Origin: Gemmobacter fulvus
GTDB taxonomy: Bacteria > Pseudomonadota > Alphaproteobacteria > Rhodobacterales > Rhodobacteraceae
Direction: 5' to 3'
Assembly: GCF_018798885.1 (NCBI RefSeq)
Contig: NZ_CP076362.1
Span: 361,523 to 425,522, forward strand
Length of the DNA stretch: 64,000 nucleotides
This document shows, one piece after another, positions 26,312-35,091 of this stretch. A program made the position numbers and the translations under genes. The notes under the pieces were generated by a model, which had not been told where the DNA came from, searched no databases, and was given only the letters and a program-made list of their open reading frames with translations. Position 1 is the first letter of the stretch; every line of letters begins with the position of its first letter.

Positions 26312-27087
26312 CCGGCTTTCTGACGCTGACGGGCAAGCGCGCCCTGATCACCGGCGGCACGCAAGGCGCGGGTGCGGCCACCGTGGCGCTGTTCCGAGAC
26401 CTTGGGGCGCAGGTGCTGACCAGTGCCCGCACGCAGCCCGCCGACCTGCCGCCCGAGATCTTCGTCGCCGCCGATCTGACCCGCGTGCAGGGATGCGAGA
26501 CGCTGGCCGAGGCGGTGCAAAGCCGCATGGGGGGCGTGGACATCATCGTGCATATGCTGGGCGGTTCCACCGCGCCCGGCGGCGGCTTTGCGGCTTTGGG
26601 CGAGGCGGAATGGCAAGCCGAGCTGAACCTGAACCTGCTGCCCGCCGTGCGGCTGGACCGCGCACTTGTGCCGGGCATGGTGGCCCAAGGGTCGGGCGTG
26701 GTGATCCATGTCACCTCGATCCAGCGCCTGTTGCCGCTGCCCGAGGCGACCACCGGATATGCAAGCGCCAAGGCCGCGCTGTCCGTCTATAGCAAGAGCC
26801 TGTCGAAAGAGGTCGCGCCCAAGGGCGTGCGGGTCGTTCGCGTGGCACCCGGCTGGATCGAGACCGAAGCCTCGGTCCGGTTGGCCGAACGGCTGGCGGT
26901 AGAGGCGGGCACCGATCTGGCGGGCGGCAAGCAGATGATCATGCAGAGCCTTGGCGGCATCCCCCTCGGTCGCCCATCAACGCCTGCCGAGGTCGCGAAC
27001 CTGATTGCCTTCCTCGCCTCGGACCGCGCGGGCAGCATCACCGGCACGGAATATGTGATTGATGGCGGCACGGTGCCGACGGCGTGA
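26308..27087 (+). CDS. Short-chain dehydrogenase/reductase
   Basis: This is a 259-residue classical SDR from ATG 26308. It has cofactor motif [10 protein letters not shown] near residue 15, a Ser in [17 protein letters not shown], and Tyr and Lys in TGYASAKAA. The N-terminal catalytic-site loop has [11 protein letters not shown] where many SDRs have NNAG. Forms a LysR-controlled two-gene unit with the NTF2-like gene. Substrate unknown. Confidence 0.88.
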   Translation: MTGFLTLTGKRALITGGTQGAGAATVALFRDLGAQVLTSARTQPADLPPEIFVAADLTRVQGCETLAEAVQSRMGGVDIIVHMLGGSTAPGGGFAALGEAEWQAELNLNLLPAVRLDRALVPGMVAQGSGVVIHVTSIQRLLPLPEATTGYASAKAALSVYSKSLSKEVAPKGVRVVRVAPGWIETEASVRLAERLAVEAGTDLAGGKQMIMQSLGGIPLGRPSTPAEVANLIAFLASDRAGSITGTEYVIDGGTVPTA

Positions 27088-27102
27088 AACGGGAAGTTGG
27101 GG

Positions 27103-27480
27103 TCATCTGTCCCGGCCAATCGGGCCAAGATGGGTCACACCGAACCCGGCCTCGGATTTCAGCCCATAGCCGAGGGCACGATCCACCCCGATATGCGCGA
27201 GCCAGAGGGCGGCAATTGGCAAAACGGACGGCGTGAGGAGAAGTCCGAGCGCCGTCAGCAGCAGCGGCAGGGCATAGCTATGCGCCACATTGTAAAGCCG
27301 CGCGCCAAACCTTGGCCCCCAGGCATAGGCGAGGATCGTGAGGTCGGGTGCGAGGGCGGTGATGGCGATCTGCCAGCCCGTCGCCGCGCAGACCCAGGCG
27401 CCGGTTGCACCGACAAGGGCCATCAACAGGCCTTCGAGCCGCAACAGGCTCCGCAATTTGGGGTCGAGCGGGGCGCGCAT
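27103..27480 (-). CDS. DUF4260-family membrane protein
   Basis: This is a 125-residue protein with three or four hydrophobic segments (LLMALVGATGAWVCAATG, YALPLLLTALGLLLT, VLPIAALWLAHIGVDR). It ends with the DUF4260 hallmark HIGVDRALGYGLK followed by FGVTHLG. The family is YdjM-like and its role is unknown. Convergent with the SDR gene, and read in the same direction as the DUF1127 gene upstream of it. Confidence 0.85.
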   Translation of the reverse strand: MRAPLDPKLRSLLRLEGLLMALVGATGAWVCAATGWQIAITALAPDLTILAYAWGPRFGARLYNVAHSYALPLLLTALGLLLTPSVLPIAALWLAHIGVDRALGYGLKSEAGFGVTHLGPIGRDR

Positions 27481-27490
27481 GGCCTGCCCC

Positions 27491-27709
27491 CTATCGCCAG
27501 GCTGTCATGGCGATCATCGAGATCGCTTCGGGGCGCCCGACGCGCTCCCGCGGATCAAGCCCGATGTCGCGCAACAGCCGGTTGTCCAGATGCCGCGTCG
27601 CGGTCACCCTGCGCTTGCGCTGCCACCAGAGGGCTAGGGCCGGAGGCGGGAGCAAGTGGAGCAGGGTCGCAAGGTCTGACCGGATCAAGGGAAAACTCAT
27701 GGGTTTCAT
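27491..27709 (-). CDS. DUF1127-family small protein
   Basis: This is a 72-residue basic protein. The C-terminal half (RRVTATRHLDNRLLRDIGLDPRER) is a DUF1127 motif of the YjiS type. Small DUF1127 proteins in alphaproteobacteria have been linked to RNA handling and phosphate or nutrient adaptation. The N-terminal extension of about 25 residues is moderately hydrophobic. Confidence 0.78.
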   Translation of the reverse strand: MKPMSFPLIRSDLATLLHLLPPPALALWWQRKRRVTATRHLDNRLLRDIGLDPRERVGRPEAISMIAMTAWR

Positions 27710-27749
27710 TGTCTTGCCTTCTGGTTCAGGGGTGCAGGGTATCGCCGGA

Positions 27750-28211
27750 TCACGAGCGGGACGAGCCGAGGGCGAGGGTTGCGGCCAGAATCGTGCCCAG
27801 AACCCCGAGGATCTGCACCGGGTTCACCGGGCGCGCCGCAAAGCCGAACAGGCCAAACCTGTCGGTCAGCACGGCCATGACCATCTGCCCGACAAAGACC
27901 AGCAGCAGATAACTTGTCGCGCCGATGCGTGGCGCGATGACAATCGCCCCCGTCACAAAGAACGCGCCCAGCAACCCGCCGGCCCATGCCCAGATCGGCA
28001 GCGCGTGCAGGGCAGCCGCAAAGGCGCCTTGCCGCAAGGACGAAAAGCCGATCACGATCAGCACCACCGATGCAATCGCCATCGACGCGCCCGCCGCCAC
28101 CAGCGGGTTTTCCAGCCGGACGGCCACCATGCGGTTCGCCCCGGTCTGGATCGGGATCAGCGCGCCCGCCAGCAGCGGCAGACCGATCCACACAAAAGAT
28201 TGCCACGACAT
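27750..28211 (-). CDS. DMT-superfamily membrane protein (DUF606/YdcZ type)
   Basis: This is a 153-residue protein with five predicted membrane segments (VWIGLPLLAGALIPIQTGAN, MAIASVVLIVIGF, GGLLGAFFVTGAIVIAP, YLLLVFVGQMVMAVL, ILGVLGTILAATLAL). It is a half-size DMT transporter of the DUF606 group; other members work as pairs or homodimers. Divergent from the LysR gene at 28300 with 88 bases between, so it is a likely LysR target. Confidence 0.85.
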   Translation of the reverse strand: MSWQSFVWIGLPLLAGALIPIQTGANRMVAVRLENPLVAAGASMAIASVVLIVIGFSSLRQGAFAAALHALPIWAWAGGLLGAFFVTGAIVIAPRIGATSYLLLVFVGQMVMAVLTDRFGLFGFAARPVNPVQILGVLGTILAATLALGSSRS

Positions 28212-28299
28212 CCCGTTCCCTCACTGTCTGCATCCCGCGGTGATAAATCATTGATTGAGGGAATTGAAATTCGGGTTTTATATGTCTTAAATTCACAAG

Positions 28300-29238
28300 A
28301 TGAATAATCTGCGCGGCATCGACCTCAATCTTCTGGTTGTCCTGCATGCCCTGCTGGACGAACGGCATGTCTCGCGCACCGCGCTGCGCCTGAACATGAG
28401 CCAACCTGCGGTCAGCCATGCCCTGACGCGGCTGCGTGCCCTGTTCGCAGATCCGCTGTTCCTGCGCGCCGGTGGCGGCTTGCAGCTGACGGCGCGGGCG
28501 CGTGAATTGCAGCCGCTGCTGGCCGAGGTGATCCGGCTGTCGGGCACGCTGGTCGGGCAGGACAGCTTTGATCCCGCCAAGGCCGAGCGGGTGTTTCGGT
28601 TGGGCATGTCGGACTATGGGGCGCTTGTGGTCTTGCCCGCGCTGATGCGGCGGCTGCGCACCGAAGCGCCGGGGGTTGCGCTGCATGTCAACCAGTTCGG
28701 TCGGGCGGACACCATCGACCGGGTGGCAAATGGCGTTCTGGATCTGGCCCTCGGGGTGTTTCCGGGCGCGCCGGGCAACCTGACCTTCCTGCCGCTGTTC
28801 CGCGAGGAGTTCATCTGTCTTGCGGATGGCGACCGCATCCCGCAGGAGCTGACGATGGCAAGTTACCTCGCGGCGGCGCATGTGTCGGTTTCCATGCAGG
28901 GTGAACCGGATGGCGAGGTGGAACAGGCGCTGCGCGCAATGGGCAAGACCCGCCGGATTGCGCTGGTGCTGCCGCATTTTGCACCCGCCTTGGCGATGCT
29001 GCCGGGATCAGACCTGATCCTGACGGTCGCCCGCCGGACCGCCGCCGTCGCGGCTCCCGCAAACACGCTGAAAACCTTCGCCCCGCCGTTTCCGATCCCG
29101 GCCTTTGACTATGGGCTGCTGATGCGCTCCACGGCGCAGCGTGACCCGGCCTTGGGCTGGCTGATCCGGGCGATCCACCAGACCGTTGCCAGCGGCCCTG
29201 ACGGGCCATCCCTTCCGCCCTGCCCCGCCGACCCCTGA
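28300..29238 (+). CDS. LysR-family regulator
   Basis: This is a 312-residue protein. The winged helix is at residues 5-65 (DLNLLVVLHALLDERHVSRTA, NMSQPAVSHALTRLR), in the NodD/PcpR-like subgroup with FADPLFLRAGGG. Divergent from the DUF606-type transporter gene. The 3' end is 12 bases from the convergent Lrp/AsnC gene. Confidence 0.9.
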   Translation: MNNLRGIDLNLLVVLHALLDERHVSRTALRLNMSQPAVSHALTRLRALFADPLFLRAGGGLQLTARARELQPLLAEVIRLSGTLVGQDSFDPAKAERVFRLGMSDYGALVVLPALMRRLRTEAPGVALHVNQFGRADTIDRVANGVLDLALGVFPGAPGNLTFLPLFREEFICLADGDRIPQELTMASYLAAAHVSVSMQGEPDGEVEQALRAMGKTRRIALVLPHFAPALAMLPGSDLILTVARRTAAVAAPANTLKTFAPPFPIPAFDYGLLMRSTAQRDPALGWLIRAIHQTVASGPDGPSLPPCPADP

Positions 29239-29250
29239 AACGCGCCGGGA

Positions 29251-29751
29251 TCATTCTGCGCTGCCAGGGCCTGTCCGCGCCATGCCGGGCATGATCGGCA
29301 ACTGGTTCGACGATTTCAGCTCGCGCAACGAGAGGTTCGAGCGGATGCTGGTGACGCCCGGCAGATGCCGCAGCACGGTTTCAACGAAACGGCTATAGTC
29401 ATCCAGATCCCTTGCGACGACGATCAGCAGGTAGTCCGCTTCCCCGGTGGTATTGTGGCAGGACAGCACATTGGCGCAGGCCTGAACCGCGAGGTGAAAC
29501 GCCTTGGTGACTTTTTCATCATGCTGCGCGCAGCCAAGCTGCACGAAAGCCATGACCCCAAGCCCGAGCGCGCGCCGGTTCAGGACCGCCTGATAGCCTT
29601 CGATGATGCCGCTGTCCTCCAGACGCTTGAGCCGACGCCAGCAGGGTGTTTCGCTCATCGACAGTTGCGCCGCGAGCCTGGCGTTCGAAAGCCGCCCGTC
29701 GCTTTGCAACCTTGCGAGGATTTCTGCATCTATCCTGTCGAGATCGTGCAT
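29251..29751 (-). CDS. Lrp/AsnC-family regulator
   Basis: This is a 166-residue protein from ATG 29751 (MHDLDRIDAEIL); the longer frame upstream is not coding. It has the N-terminal HTH (LARLQSDGRLSNARLAAQLS, ETPCWRRLKRLEDSGII) and a C-terminal RAM ligand domain (CHNTTGEADYLLIVVARDLDDYSRF). Divergent from the zinc alcohol dehydrogenase gene, its probable target. Confidence 0.9.
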   Translation of the reverse strand: MHDLDRIDAEILARLQSDGRLSNARLAAQLSMSETPCWRRLKRLEDSGIIEGYQAVLNRRALGLGVMAFVQLGCAQHDEKVTKAFHLAVQACANVLSCHNTTGEADYLLIVVARDLDDYSRFVETVLRHLPGVTSIRSNLSLRELKSSNQLPIMPGMARTGPGSAE

Positions 29752-29899
29752 TGCGAAAGACTCCTCCGCGTTTTCTAACATTTCTGGCAGAGTGCTTCGG
29801 AAAGTGCGGAATGGATAGGGATTTTGGCAGGGTTCTTGCGGGCATCTGCCGCTATGATTGCGCCATGGTCGATGCAACACCAGCCAAATGAGAAAGCCC

Positions 29900-30940
29900 A
29901 TGAAAGCCGTCATGTTCGAAGCCTTCAACGCCCGGCCAAAGCTGGTCACCCTGCCCGACCCCCGGCCCGAACCGCATGGCGTCGTGTTGAAGGTCGAGGC
30001 AACCGGGGTCTGCCGCAGCGACTGGCACGGCTGGGTCGGCCATGACAGCGATATTGTGCTGCCGCATGTGCCCGGTCACGAACTGGCCGGGGTGATCGTG
30101 GCCATCGGCAAGGATGTCACGAAATGGCGGGTGGGCGAGCGGGTGACCGTGCCCTTCGTCGGCGGCTGCGGCAGTTGCCCCGAATGTCACGCCGGTCATC
30201 AGCAGGTGTGCCACGATCAGTTTCAGCCGGGCTTTACCCATTGGGGTTCGTTTGCCGAATATGTCTCGATCCACAAGGCGGACCTCAATCTGGTGGCCCT
30301 GCCGCAATCGGTCGATTTTACCACGGCAGCCAGTCTGGGATGCCGCTTTGTGACCTCCTTCCGTGCGGTGGTCGATCAGGGCAAGGTGTCTGCCGGGCAA
30401 TGGGTGGCCGTGCATGGCTGCGGCGGTGTCGGCCTTGCCGCGATCATGATTGCCAATGCGCTTGGCGCCCATGTCGTTGCGGTTGATATTGCCGAGGACA
30501 AGCTGGCGCTGGCGCGAACGCTTGGCGCCGCCGCCACCATCAACGCGCGGTCCGTCGCCAATGTCGTGGAGGCGGTGCGCGAGGTCACGGCGGGGGGTGC
30601 GCATGTCTCGCTCGATGCGCTTGGCCACCCGGAAACCTGCTTCAATTCGGTGCTGAACCTGCGCCGTCGTGGCAAGCATGTGCAGGTCGGGCTGATGCTG
30701 GGGGATCACAGCACGCCTGCCGTGCCGATGAGCCGGATCGTGGCGCATGAGCTGGAGATTCTGGGCAGCCATGGCATGCAGGCGCATCGGTATGATGCGA
30801 TGATGCCGATGATCCTGTCCGGCAAACTGAAACCGGAGCTGCTGGTCGGCAAGGAAATCAGTCTGGAAGAGTCGATTGACGCCCTGATCTCCATGGACAG
30901 GTTTCAGGGCACGGGCACAACCGTCGTCACCCGGTTCTAG
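29900..30940 (+). CDS. Zinc-dependent alcohol dehydrogenase (MDR family)
   Basis: This is a 346-residue medium-chain dehydrogenase from ATG 29900; an in-frame ATG at 29888 is possible. Catalytic zinc ligands: Cys in [10 protein letters not shown] and His-Glu in VPGHELAG. Structural zinc: four Cys in [15 protein letters not shown]. The Rossmann motif is [12 protein letters not shown] glutathione or sugar-alcohol substrate cannot be distinguished. Divergent from the Lrp gene. Confidence 0.9.
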   Translation: MKAVMFEAFNARPKLVTLPDPRPEPHGVVLKVEATGVCRSDWHGWVGHDSDIVLPHVPGHELAGVIVAIGKDVTKWRVGERVTVPFVGGCGSCPECHAGHQQVCHDQFQPGFTHWGSFAEYVSIHKADLNLVALPQSVDFTTAASLGCRFVTSFRAVVDQGKVSAGQWVAVHGCGGVGLAAIMIANALGAHVVAVDIAEDKLALARTLGAAATINARSVANVVEAVREVTAGGAHVSLDALGHPETCFNSVLNLRRRGKHVQVGLMLGDHSTPAVPMSRIVAHELEILGSHGMQAHRYDAMMPMILSGKLKPELLVGKEISLEESIDALISMDRFQGTGTTVVTRF

Positions 30941-31006
30941 GCGCGCGGCCGCAGCCAAGCCTGCCGGCCCCCCCTCACCCGCCCAAACGGGCGCGGAGTT
31001 GATTTT

Positions 31007-31021
31007 GTTCTCTTTATGTTC
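31007..31021 (+). promoter_or_regulatory. LexA (SOS) box, GTTC-N7-GTTC
   Basis: The sequence GTTC TCTTTAT GTTC fits exactly the direct-repeat LexA site of Rhodobacter and other alphaproteobacteria (GTTC-N7-GTTC). It is followed at once by TATATT, a possible -10 element, and lies 36 bases ahead of the ATG at 31057. Confidence 0.75.
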
Positions 31022-31056
31022 TATATTGGGGGCAGGATTCGCATGGGAGACCGATC

Positions 31057-31347
31057 ATGGACGCTGCCCCCTTTGCCCTGCCCCCAACCGAACGCCAGAT
31101 CGCCTATGCGCGATCTCTGGCGCTGCGCAACCAGAGCCTTTTACCCTGGGAGGTGCAGCAGGATCGCCGGTCGCTCAGCGCCTGGATCGAGGCGCAGGCG
31201 AAGCTGCGGCCCGCCGACACAAGCCATCCCACCTCAAAGCAAGTGGCCTTTGCCGAACGGCTGACGCGGATCAAACGCCGCGCCGTGCCGGATGAATGTT
31301 TCCGCGACCGGCAGTTGCTGTCACGCTGGATCGACAGCAACCGCTGA
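31057..31347 (+). CDS. Small SOS-associated protein made of two repeats
   Basis: This is a 96-residue protein built from two copies of a roughly 40-residue unit (residues about 9-47 and 57-95). Each has the pattern P(T)xxQxAxAxxLxxxxxxxxPxxxxxDRxxLSxWI. Similar units occur as tail segments in some rhodobacterial topoisomerase-like proteins and in stand-alone small proteins. No enzyme motif is seen. The LexA box just upstream indicates DNA-damage induction. A role in DNA handling is inference. Confidence 0.75.
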   Translation: MDAAPFALPPTERQIAYARSLALRNQSLLPWEVQQDRRSLSAWIEAQAKLRPADTSHPTSKQVAFAERLTRIKRRAVPDECFRDRQLLSRWIDSNR

Positions 31348-31415
31348 GGGTTTGGAAGGTCGAACCGCCGGCCTGCTTGCACGCGATCACGACCCTGTCG
31401 GGGATGGCGGCCTGC

Positions 31416-32258
31416 TCACAGGCCAAGGTCGTTGAGGGCCTTGCGCATGACCTGCGGATCCACATCAACGCCAGTCCAGTATTTGATGCCGATCACCCCT
31501 TGTTGCACCAGCATGGCCAGCCCGTCGACGGTCCGGCACCCTCGCGCCTGCGCGGCTTGCAGCAGGCGCGTGTGCGGTGGGTTGTGGATGCCATCGGCCA
31601 CCACCATGGCCGGGGTCAGGCTGTCCGTATCAAGATCGGGCATGGCATCGACATCCGGGAAGAGCCCGACCGAGGTGGCATGGATCACGATGTCAGTGTC
31701 TTGCGCCACGGCAAAGCGCGGAGTCCAGGGCCGGTAATACGCCTGTGCCTCTGTGCGGCTGTTCAACAGGTCTGCAACCGCCTGCCCGCGCGCCGCACTG
31801 CGATTGACGATGGTGATCCGTGCCGCGCCGGCCAAAGCCATCTCGACCGCCACCGCCCGCGCGGCACCACCCGCCCCGAACAGCACCACCGCCTTGCCCT
31901 GCGGATCGACAACCCTGCGCAGCGCCGCAACAAAACCGCGCCCGTCGGTGTTTTCACCGATCAGCCGATCCCCGTCCCGCACGATGGTGTTCACGGCGCC
32001 GATGATCTGCGCCGATTGCCCCAGACCATCCAGATGGTCGATCACCGCCACCTTGTGCGGGATGGAGCAGTTGAAGCCGCGCCAGCCCATCGCCCGCGCG
32101 CCGCGCACCGCATCGCCCAGATCCGCAGGCGCGACCTCCACATTCAGATAGCGCCAGTCGAGCCCGTGATGCGCGAAGGCAGCCTCGATCATGGCGACGG
32201 TGGGGTTTTCGGCAGCGGGCTGTGCGAAAGATCCGGTGATCGGCAGAAGAAAGGTCAT
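31416..32258 (-). CDS. Shikimate dehydrogenase-like protein (AroE paralogue)
   Basis: This is a 280-residue protein with AroE architecture. The catalytic Lys is in FNCSIPHKVAVIDHLD, the Asn-Thr-Asp triad in GENTDGRGF, and the Rossmann loop is LFGAGGAARAVAVE. The N-terminal substrate motif, normally GxPIxHSxSPxxHN with two shikimate-binding Ser residues, is replaced by TGSFAQPAAENPTVAM, so the substrate carboxylate site differs. It may work on quinate or another hydroxy-cyclohexane or sugar-like acid. It follows the GMC oxidoreductase gene by 18 bases in an AraC-flanked operon and is therefore probably catabolic, not the housekeeping AroE. Confidence 0.8.
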   Translation of the reverse strand: MTFLLPITGSFAQPAAENPTVAMIEAAFAHHGLDWRYLNVEVAPADLGDAVRGARAMGWRGFNCSIPHKVAVIDHLDGLGQSAQIIGAVNTIVRDGDRLIGENTDGRGFVAALRRVVDPQGKAVVLFGAGGAARAVAVEMALAGAARITIVNRSAARGQAVADLLNSRTEAQAYYRPWTPRFAVAQDTDIVIHATSVGLFPDVDAMPDLDTDSLTPAMVVADGIHNPPHTRLLQAAQARGCRTVDGLAMLVQQGVIGIKYWTGVDVDPQVMRKALNDLGL

Positions 32259-32276
32259 GGCTCTGGTCCTTGTCGG

Positions 32277-33788
32277 TCAGGTGGCGCGCGTGCGGCGCAG
32301 ATGCGCCCCGACCCGCAGCGCCTGCGCGGCAATGGTCAGGGCAGGGTTCAGCGCGGCGGAAGACGGGAAGAACCCGCCATCCACGACATGCAGGTTTGGA
32401 TGGTCATGCGCGCGGCACAGCGCATCCAGCGCCGAGGTCGCCGGGTCATCGCCCATCCGCACGGTGCCGCATTGATGCGACGGCGCCTGAATGCCGAACC
32501 CATGGCGCAGCACCAGCGGAAATCCGGCCCGGCGCAGGACCGCCCTGACATGCCGGACAAAACGATCATGCGCGCCACCGCCGCCGGGGCGATAGTCGAC
32601 CATGACGCGGCCATCCGGCAGCAGCCGCACCCGGCTGTCGACATTCGGCAGATCCTCCGACATGGCCAGCACATCCACCGTATGACGGCCCAGCCAATTG
32701 GCCAGCGGCAAAGGCGTGCGCGGATAGGCGGCGCGGATCATCGCACCCTGAATATTCCCCAGCATCTGAATATTGCCGCGTGCATCCGGGTCATCCGGCA
32801 GGCCGTGATAGAAATCGTTCAGTGACAGGGTTTTGGGAAAGCGCGTGCCGTTCACGGCAAAGGGATTGACTGCCATCAACCCGGTCAGGTGATGGTTCAT
32901 CAGATAACGCCCGACCACGCCCGACCGATTGGCAAGCCCGTCCGGGGCCGCCTCGCAGGCGGAGCGCAGCAGGATCAGCGCCGAATTGATCGCGCCCGCG
33001 CTCAGCACGAAGGTCGGCGCTTCCACCCGCAGCACTTCGCCCTGACGGCGGACCTCTGCCGCGACAATGCGCCGCCCGTCCTCATCCGCGATCAGGCGCA
33101 GAACTTCGGCCTGACGCTCCAGCCGCACATCGGGATGCGCCAGCAAGGGGCGCAGCACCCGGGTTTCCGCATCGCCCTTGGCCCCGAAGCGACAGACGAA
33201 GGCATCGCAGGTGCCGCAGCGCTGACAGGTGCCGCCGGGGCCGTAATCCACCGCAGAGGGCATGTGAAACGGGCGCAGCCCCTGCGCTGTCAGCTGCCCC
33301 GACAGCGCGGCAATCACCGGCTCATGCGGGATTGCGGCATGGGGAAACGGCTCACGCGGCGGCTCTGTCGGGTCAAGACCGGCCTGCCCGCGCACGCCAT
33401 ACAGCCGTTCTGCCTCGGCGTAATGCGGTGCCAGATCGGCATAGCGGATCGGCCAGGCCGGAGAGCGCGCGCCATCCATCACGCTGTCCTCGAAATCGCT
33501 TTCGCGAAACCGGAACATCGCGGTGCCGTAAAACTTGGTATGGCCGCCGACGTAATAATACTGGCCCGGCCGGAAGGCGACGCCCTCCGGCGTGAGCCAT
33601 GTGTCGCGGGTCTTGTAGCGCTGCTGGCCAAACACCGCTTCGGCATCGCTGTTCTGCGGCTCGTCAGGCAGAAAGTCGCCCCGTTCCAGGATCAGGATCT
33701 TCGCGCCGCTGCCGGCAAGCTGATGCGCCACGGCGGTGCCGCCGACACCCGAGCCAATGATCACGATATCCGCCGTCAATGTCTGCAT
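32277..33788 (-). CDS. GMC-family FAD oxidoreductase
   Basis: This is a 503-residue flavoprotein from ATG 33788 (MQTLTADIVIIGSG), with GGGGGG at the ribosome site. The ADP-binding motif is IIGSGVGGTAVAHQL, and the C-terminal GMC signature His is in SHQCGTVRMGDDP. A Cys-rich insert (CQRCGTCDAFVCRFGAKGDAE) is typical of the GMC group related to gluconate/sorbose-type and glucose dehydrogenase-like enzymes. No signal peptide is seen. It is the first gene of a unit with the AroE-like gene, and divergent from an AraC gene. Confidence 0.88.
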   Translation of the reverse strand: MQTLTADIVIIGSGVGGTAVAHQLAGSGAKILILERGDFLPDEPQNSDAEAVFGQQRYKTRDTWLTPEGVAFRPGQYYYVGGHTKFYGTAMFRFRESDFEDSVMDGARSPAWPIRYADLAPHYAEAERLYGVRGQAGLDPTEPPREPFPHAAIPHEPVIAALSGQLTAQGLRPFHMPSAVDYGPGGTCQRCGTCDAFVCRFGAKGDAETRVLRPLLAHPDVRLERQAEVLRLIADEDGRRIVAAEVRRQGEVLRVEAPTFVLSAGAINSALILLRSACEAAPDGLANRSGVVGRYLMNHHLTGLMAVNPFAVNGTRFPKTLSLNDFYHGLPDDPDARGNIQMLGNIQGAMIRAAYPRTPLPLANWLGRHTVDVLAMSEDLPNVDSRVRLLPDGRVMVDYRPGGGGAHDRFVRHVRAVLRRAGFPLVLRHGFGIQAPSHQCGTVRMGDDPATSALDALCRAHDHPNLHVVDGGFFPSSAALNPALTIAAQALRVGAHLRRTRAT

Positions 33789-33897
33789 GACGCCCCCCTT
33801 TGCCCTGTCAGGGTGCCAAACCGCAGCCCGCCGCGCCATTCCCCAAGGCCGCACATCCTTGTATGATTGCCGCATTCAGACGGAACAGAGATACGTA

Positions 33898-34767
33898 ATG
33901 CCCATAACACCGCCCTATTTCGAGACAGTCCGCATCCCGCCGGACCGATCGCTGCTGGTGTTCGACCGGCAGCTGCCGGAGTTTCCGTTCAACTGGCACT
34001 ATCACCCGGAATTCGAGCTGACGCTGACGGTGGACAGCCGCGGCATGCGGTTTGTCGGCGATCATGTCGGGCAATATGACGACGGCGATCTGGTGCTGAT
34101 CGCGCCAAACCTGCCCCATGCCTTTCAGTCACAGGCGCTGATCGGCACCGCGCCGCAGCATCGGGCGGTGGTCTGCTGGTTCACCCAAGACTGGGCCAGC
34201 GGTCTGAGCGCGGTCATGCCCGAACTGGCCCTGGTGGCCGCCTTGCTGGCACAGGCGCGGCGCGGCCTTCGCTTTGGTGCGGCCACCACGGCTCGGCTGC
34301 GCCCGCAGATCCTGCATCTCGGGCAGATGGACGCCATCCGCCAGGTGATGACGCTGCAATCCCTGCTGGTCGCCCTTGCCGACGCGCCGGACCGGACACC
34401 GCTGGCGACGGGCGAGGTGACGGTCAGCGATCTGCCGCGCGACCGCGCGCGGCTGCAAAAGGTGCTGGACCACCTCCATGCGCATTACGACCAACCGCTG
34501 CGCCTGCACCCGATCTGCGAGCTGGTGCATCTGACCGAAAGCCAGTTGCAACGCGTCTTCAAGCGCAGCGCGCGCATGTCGATCAGCGCCTATGTGCTGC
34601 AACTGCGTCTGGGGCGCGCCTGTCAGATGCTGGTGCAATCCGATCTGCCGGTCGGGCGCATCGCAACCGACTGCGGCTTTTCCGACGCCGCCGATTTTGC
34701 CCGGCGGTTCAAAGCCGTGCGCGGCGTCACCCCCTCCGGCTACCGCGCGCGCTTTCGGAGCGTGTGA
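33898..34767 (+). CDS. AraC-family regulator with cupin sensor
   Basis: This is a 289-residue protein from ATG 33898. The N-terminal cupin contains FNWHYHPEFELTLT (metal/sugar-site type) and the C-terminal two HTHs (ICELVHLTESQLQRVFKR and VGRIATDCGFSDAADFARRFK), ending in GVTPSGYRARF. Divergent from the GMC-AroE-like operon with 109 bases between starts, so this is its likely activator. Confidence 0.9.
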   Translation: MPITPPYFETVRIPPDRSLLVFDRQLPEFPFNWHYHPEFELTLTVDSRGMRFVGDHVGQYDDGDLVLIAPNLPHAFQSQALIGTAPQHRAVVCWFTQDWASGLSAVMPELALVAALLAQARRGLRFGAATTARLRPQILHLGQMDAIRQVMTLQSLLVALADAPDRTPLATGEVTVSDLPRDRARLQKVLDHLHAHYDQPLRLHPICELVHLTESQLQRVFKRSARMSISAYVLQLRLGRACQMLVQSDLPVGRIATDCGFSDAADFARRFKAVRGVTPSGYRARFRSV

Positions 34768-34816
34768 GGTGGGATGGCTCGGGTTTGAGGCCAACCCGGA
34801 TGGTCAGCGGACGCTG

Positions 34817-35011
34817 TCAGTCAGAAAGAACCTCAGGGTCAAACTCCATGGTTGAACCTGCCAGCCGAAGTCTGGCGCAGTCAGCATGAGAAGCGATGGT
34901 TTGGATTGCATCTGTATCGCGAAATAGGCTTGTCACGGTAATCCTGACTGCATGAACATCGTTCAAGTCGATGGCGTTGCCGCAAAACCAACACGTATTA
35001 TTCACCACCAT
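34817..35011 (-). CDS. Small CxxC protein of unknown function
   Basis: This is a 64-residue protein from ATG 35011, with TGGAG seven bases upstream. It begins NNTCWFCGNAID, has an AVRITVTSLF strand and a HADCARLRL segment. This pattern (CxxC near the N terminus, then HAxC) suggests a small zinc-binding fold and matches many short, unannotated bacterial proteins. It lies between the AraC gene (convergent) and the YdeI-type gene upstream (same direction). The open frame runs on upstream across the YdeI gene, but only the 64 residues look coding. Confidence 0.65.
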   Translation of the reverse strand: MVVNNTCWFCGNAIDLNDVHAVRITVTSLFRDTDAIQTIASHADCARLRLAGSTMEFDPEVLSD

Positions 35012-35091
35012 GAATGCTCCAGATCTTGCTGATCGAGGCAGACGAGCTGTCCGTTTGTCTGATGCAAGCGACCGCTCAGTCCCACACCCCC

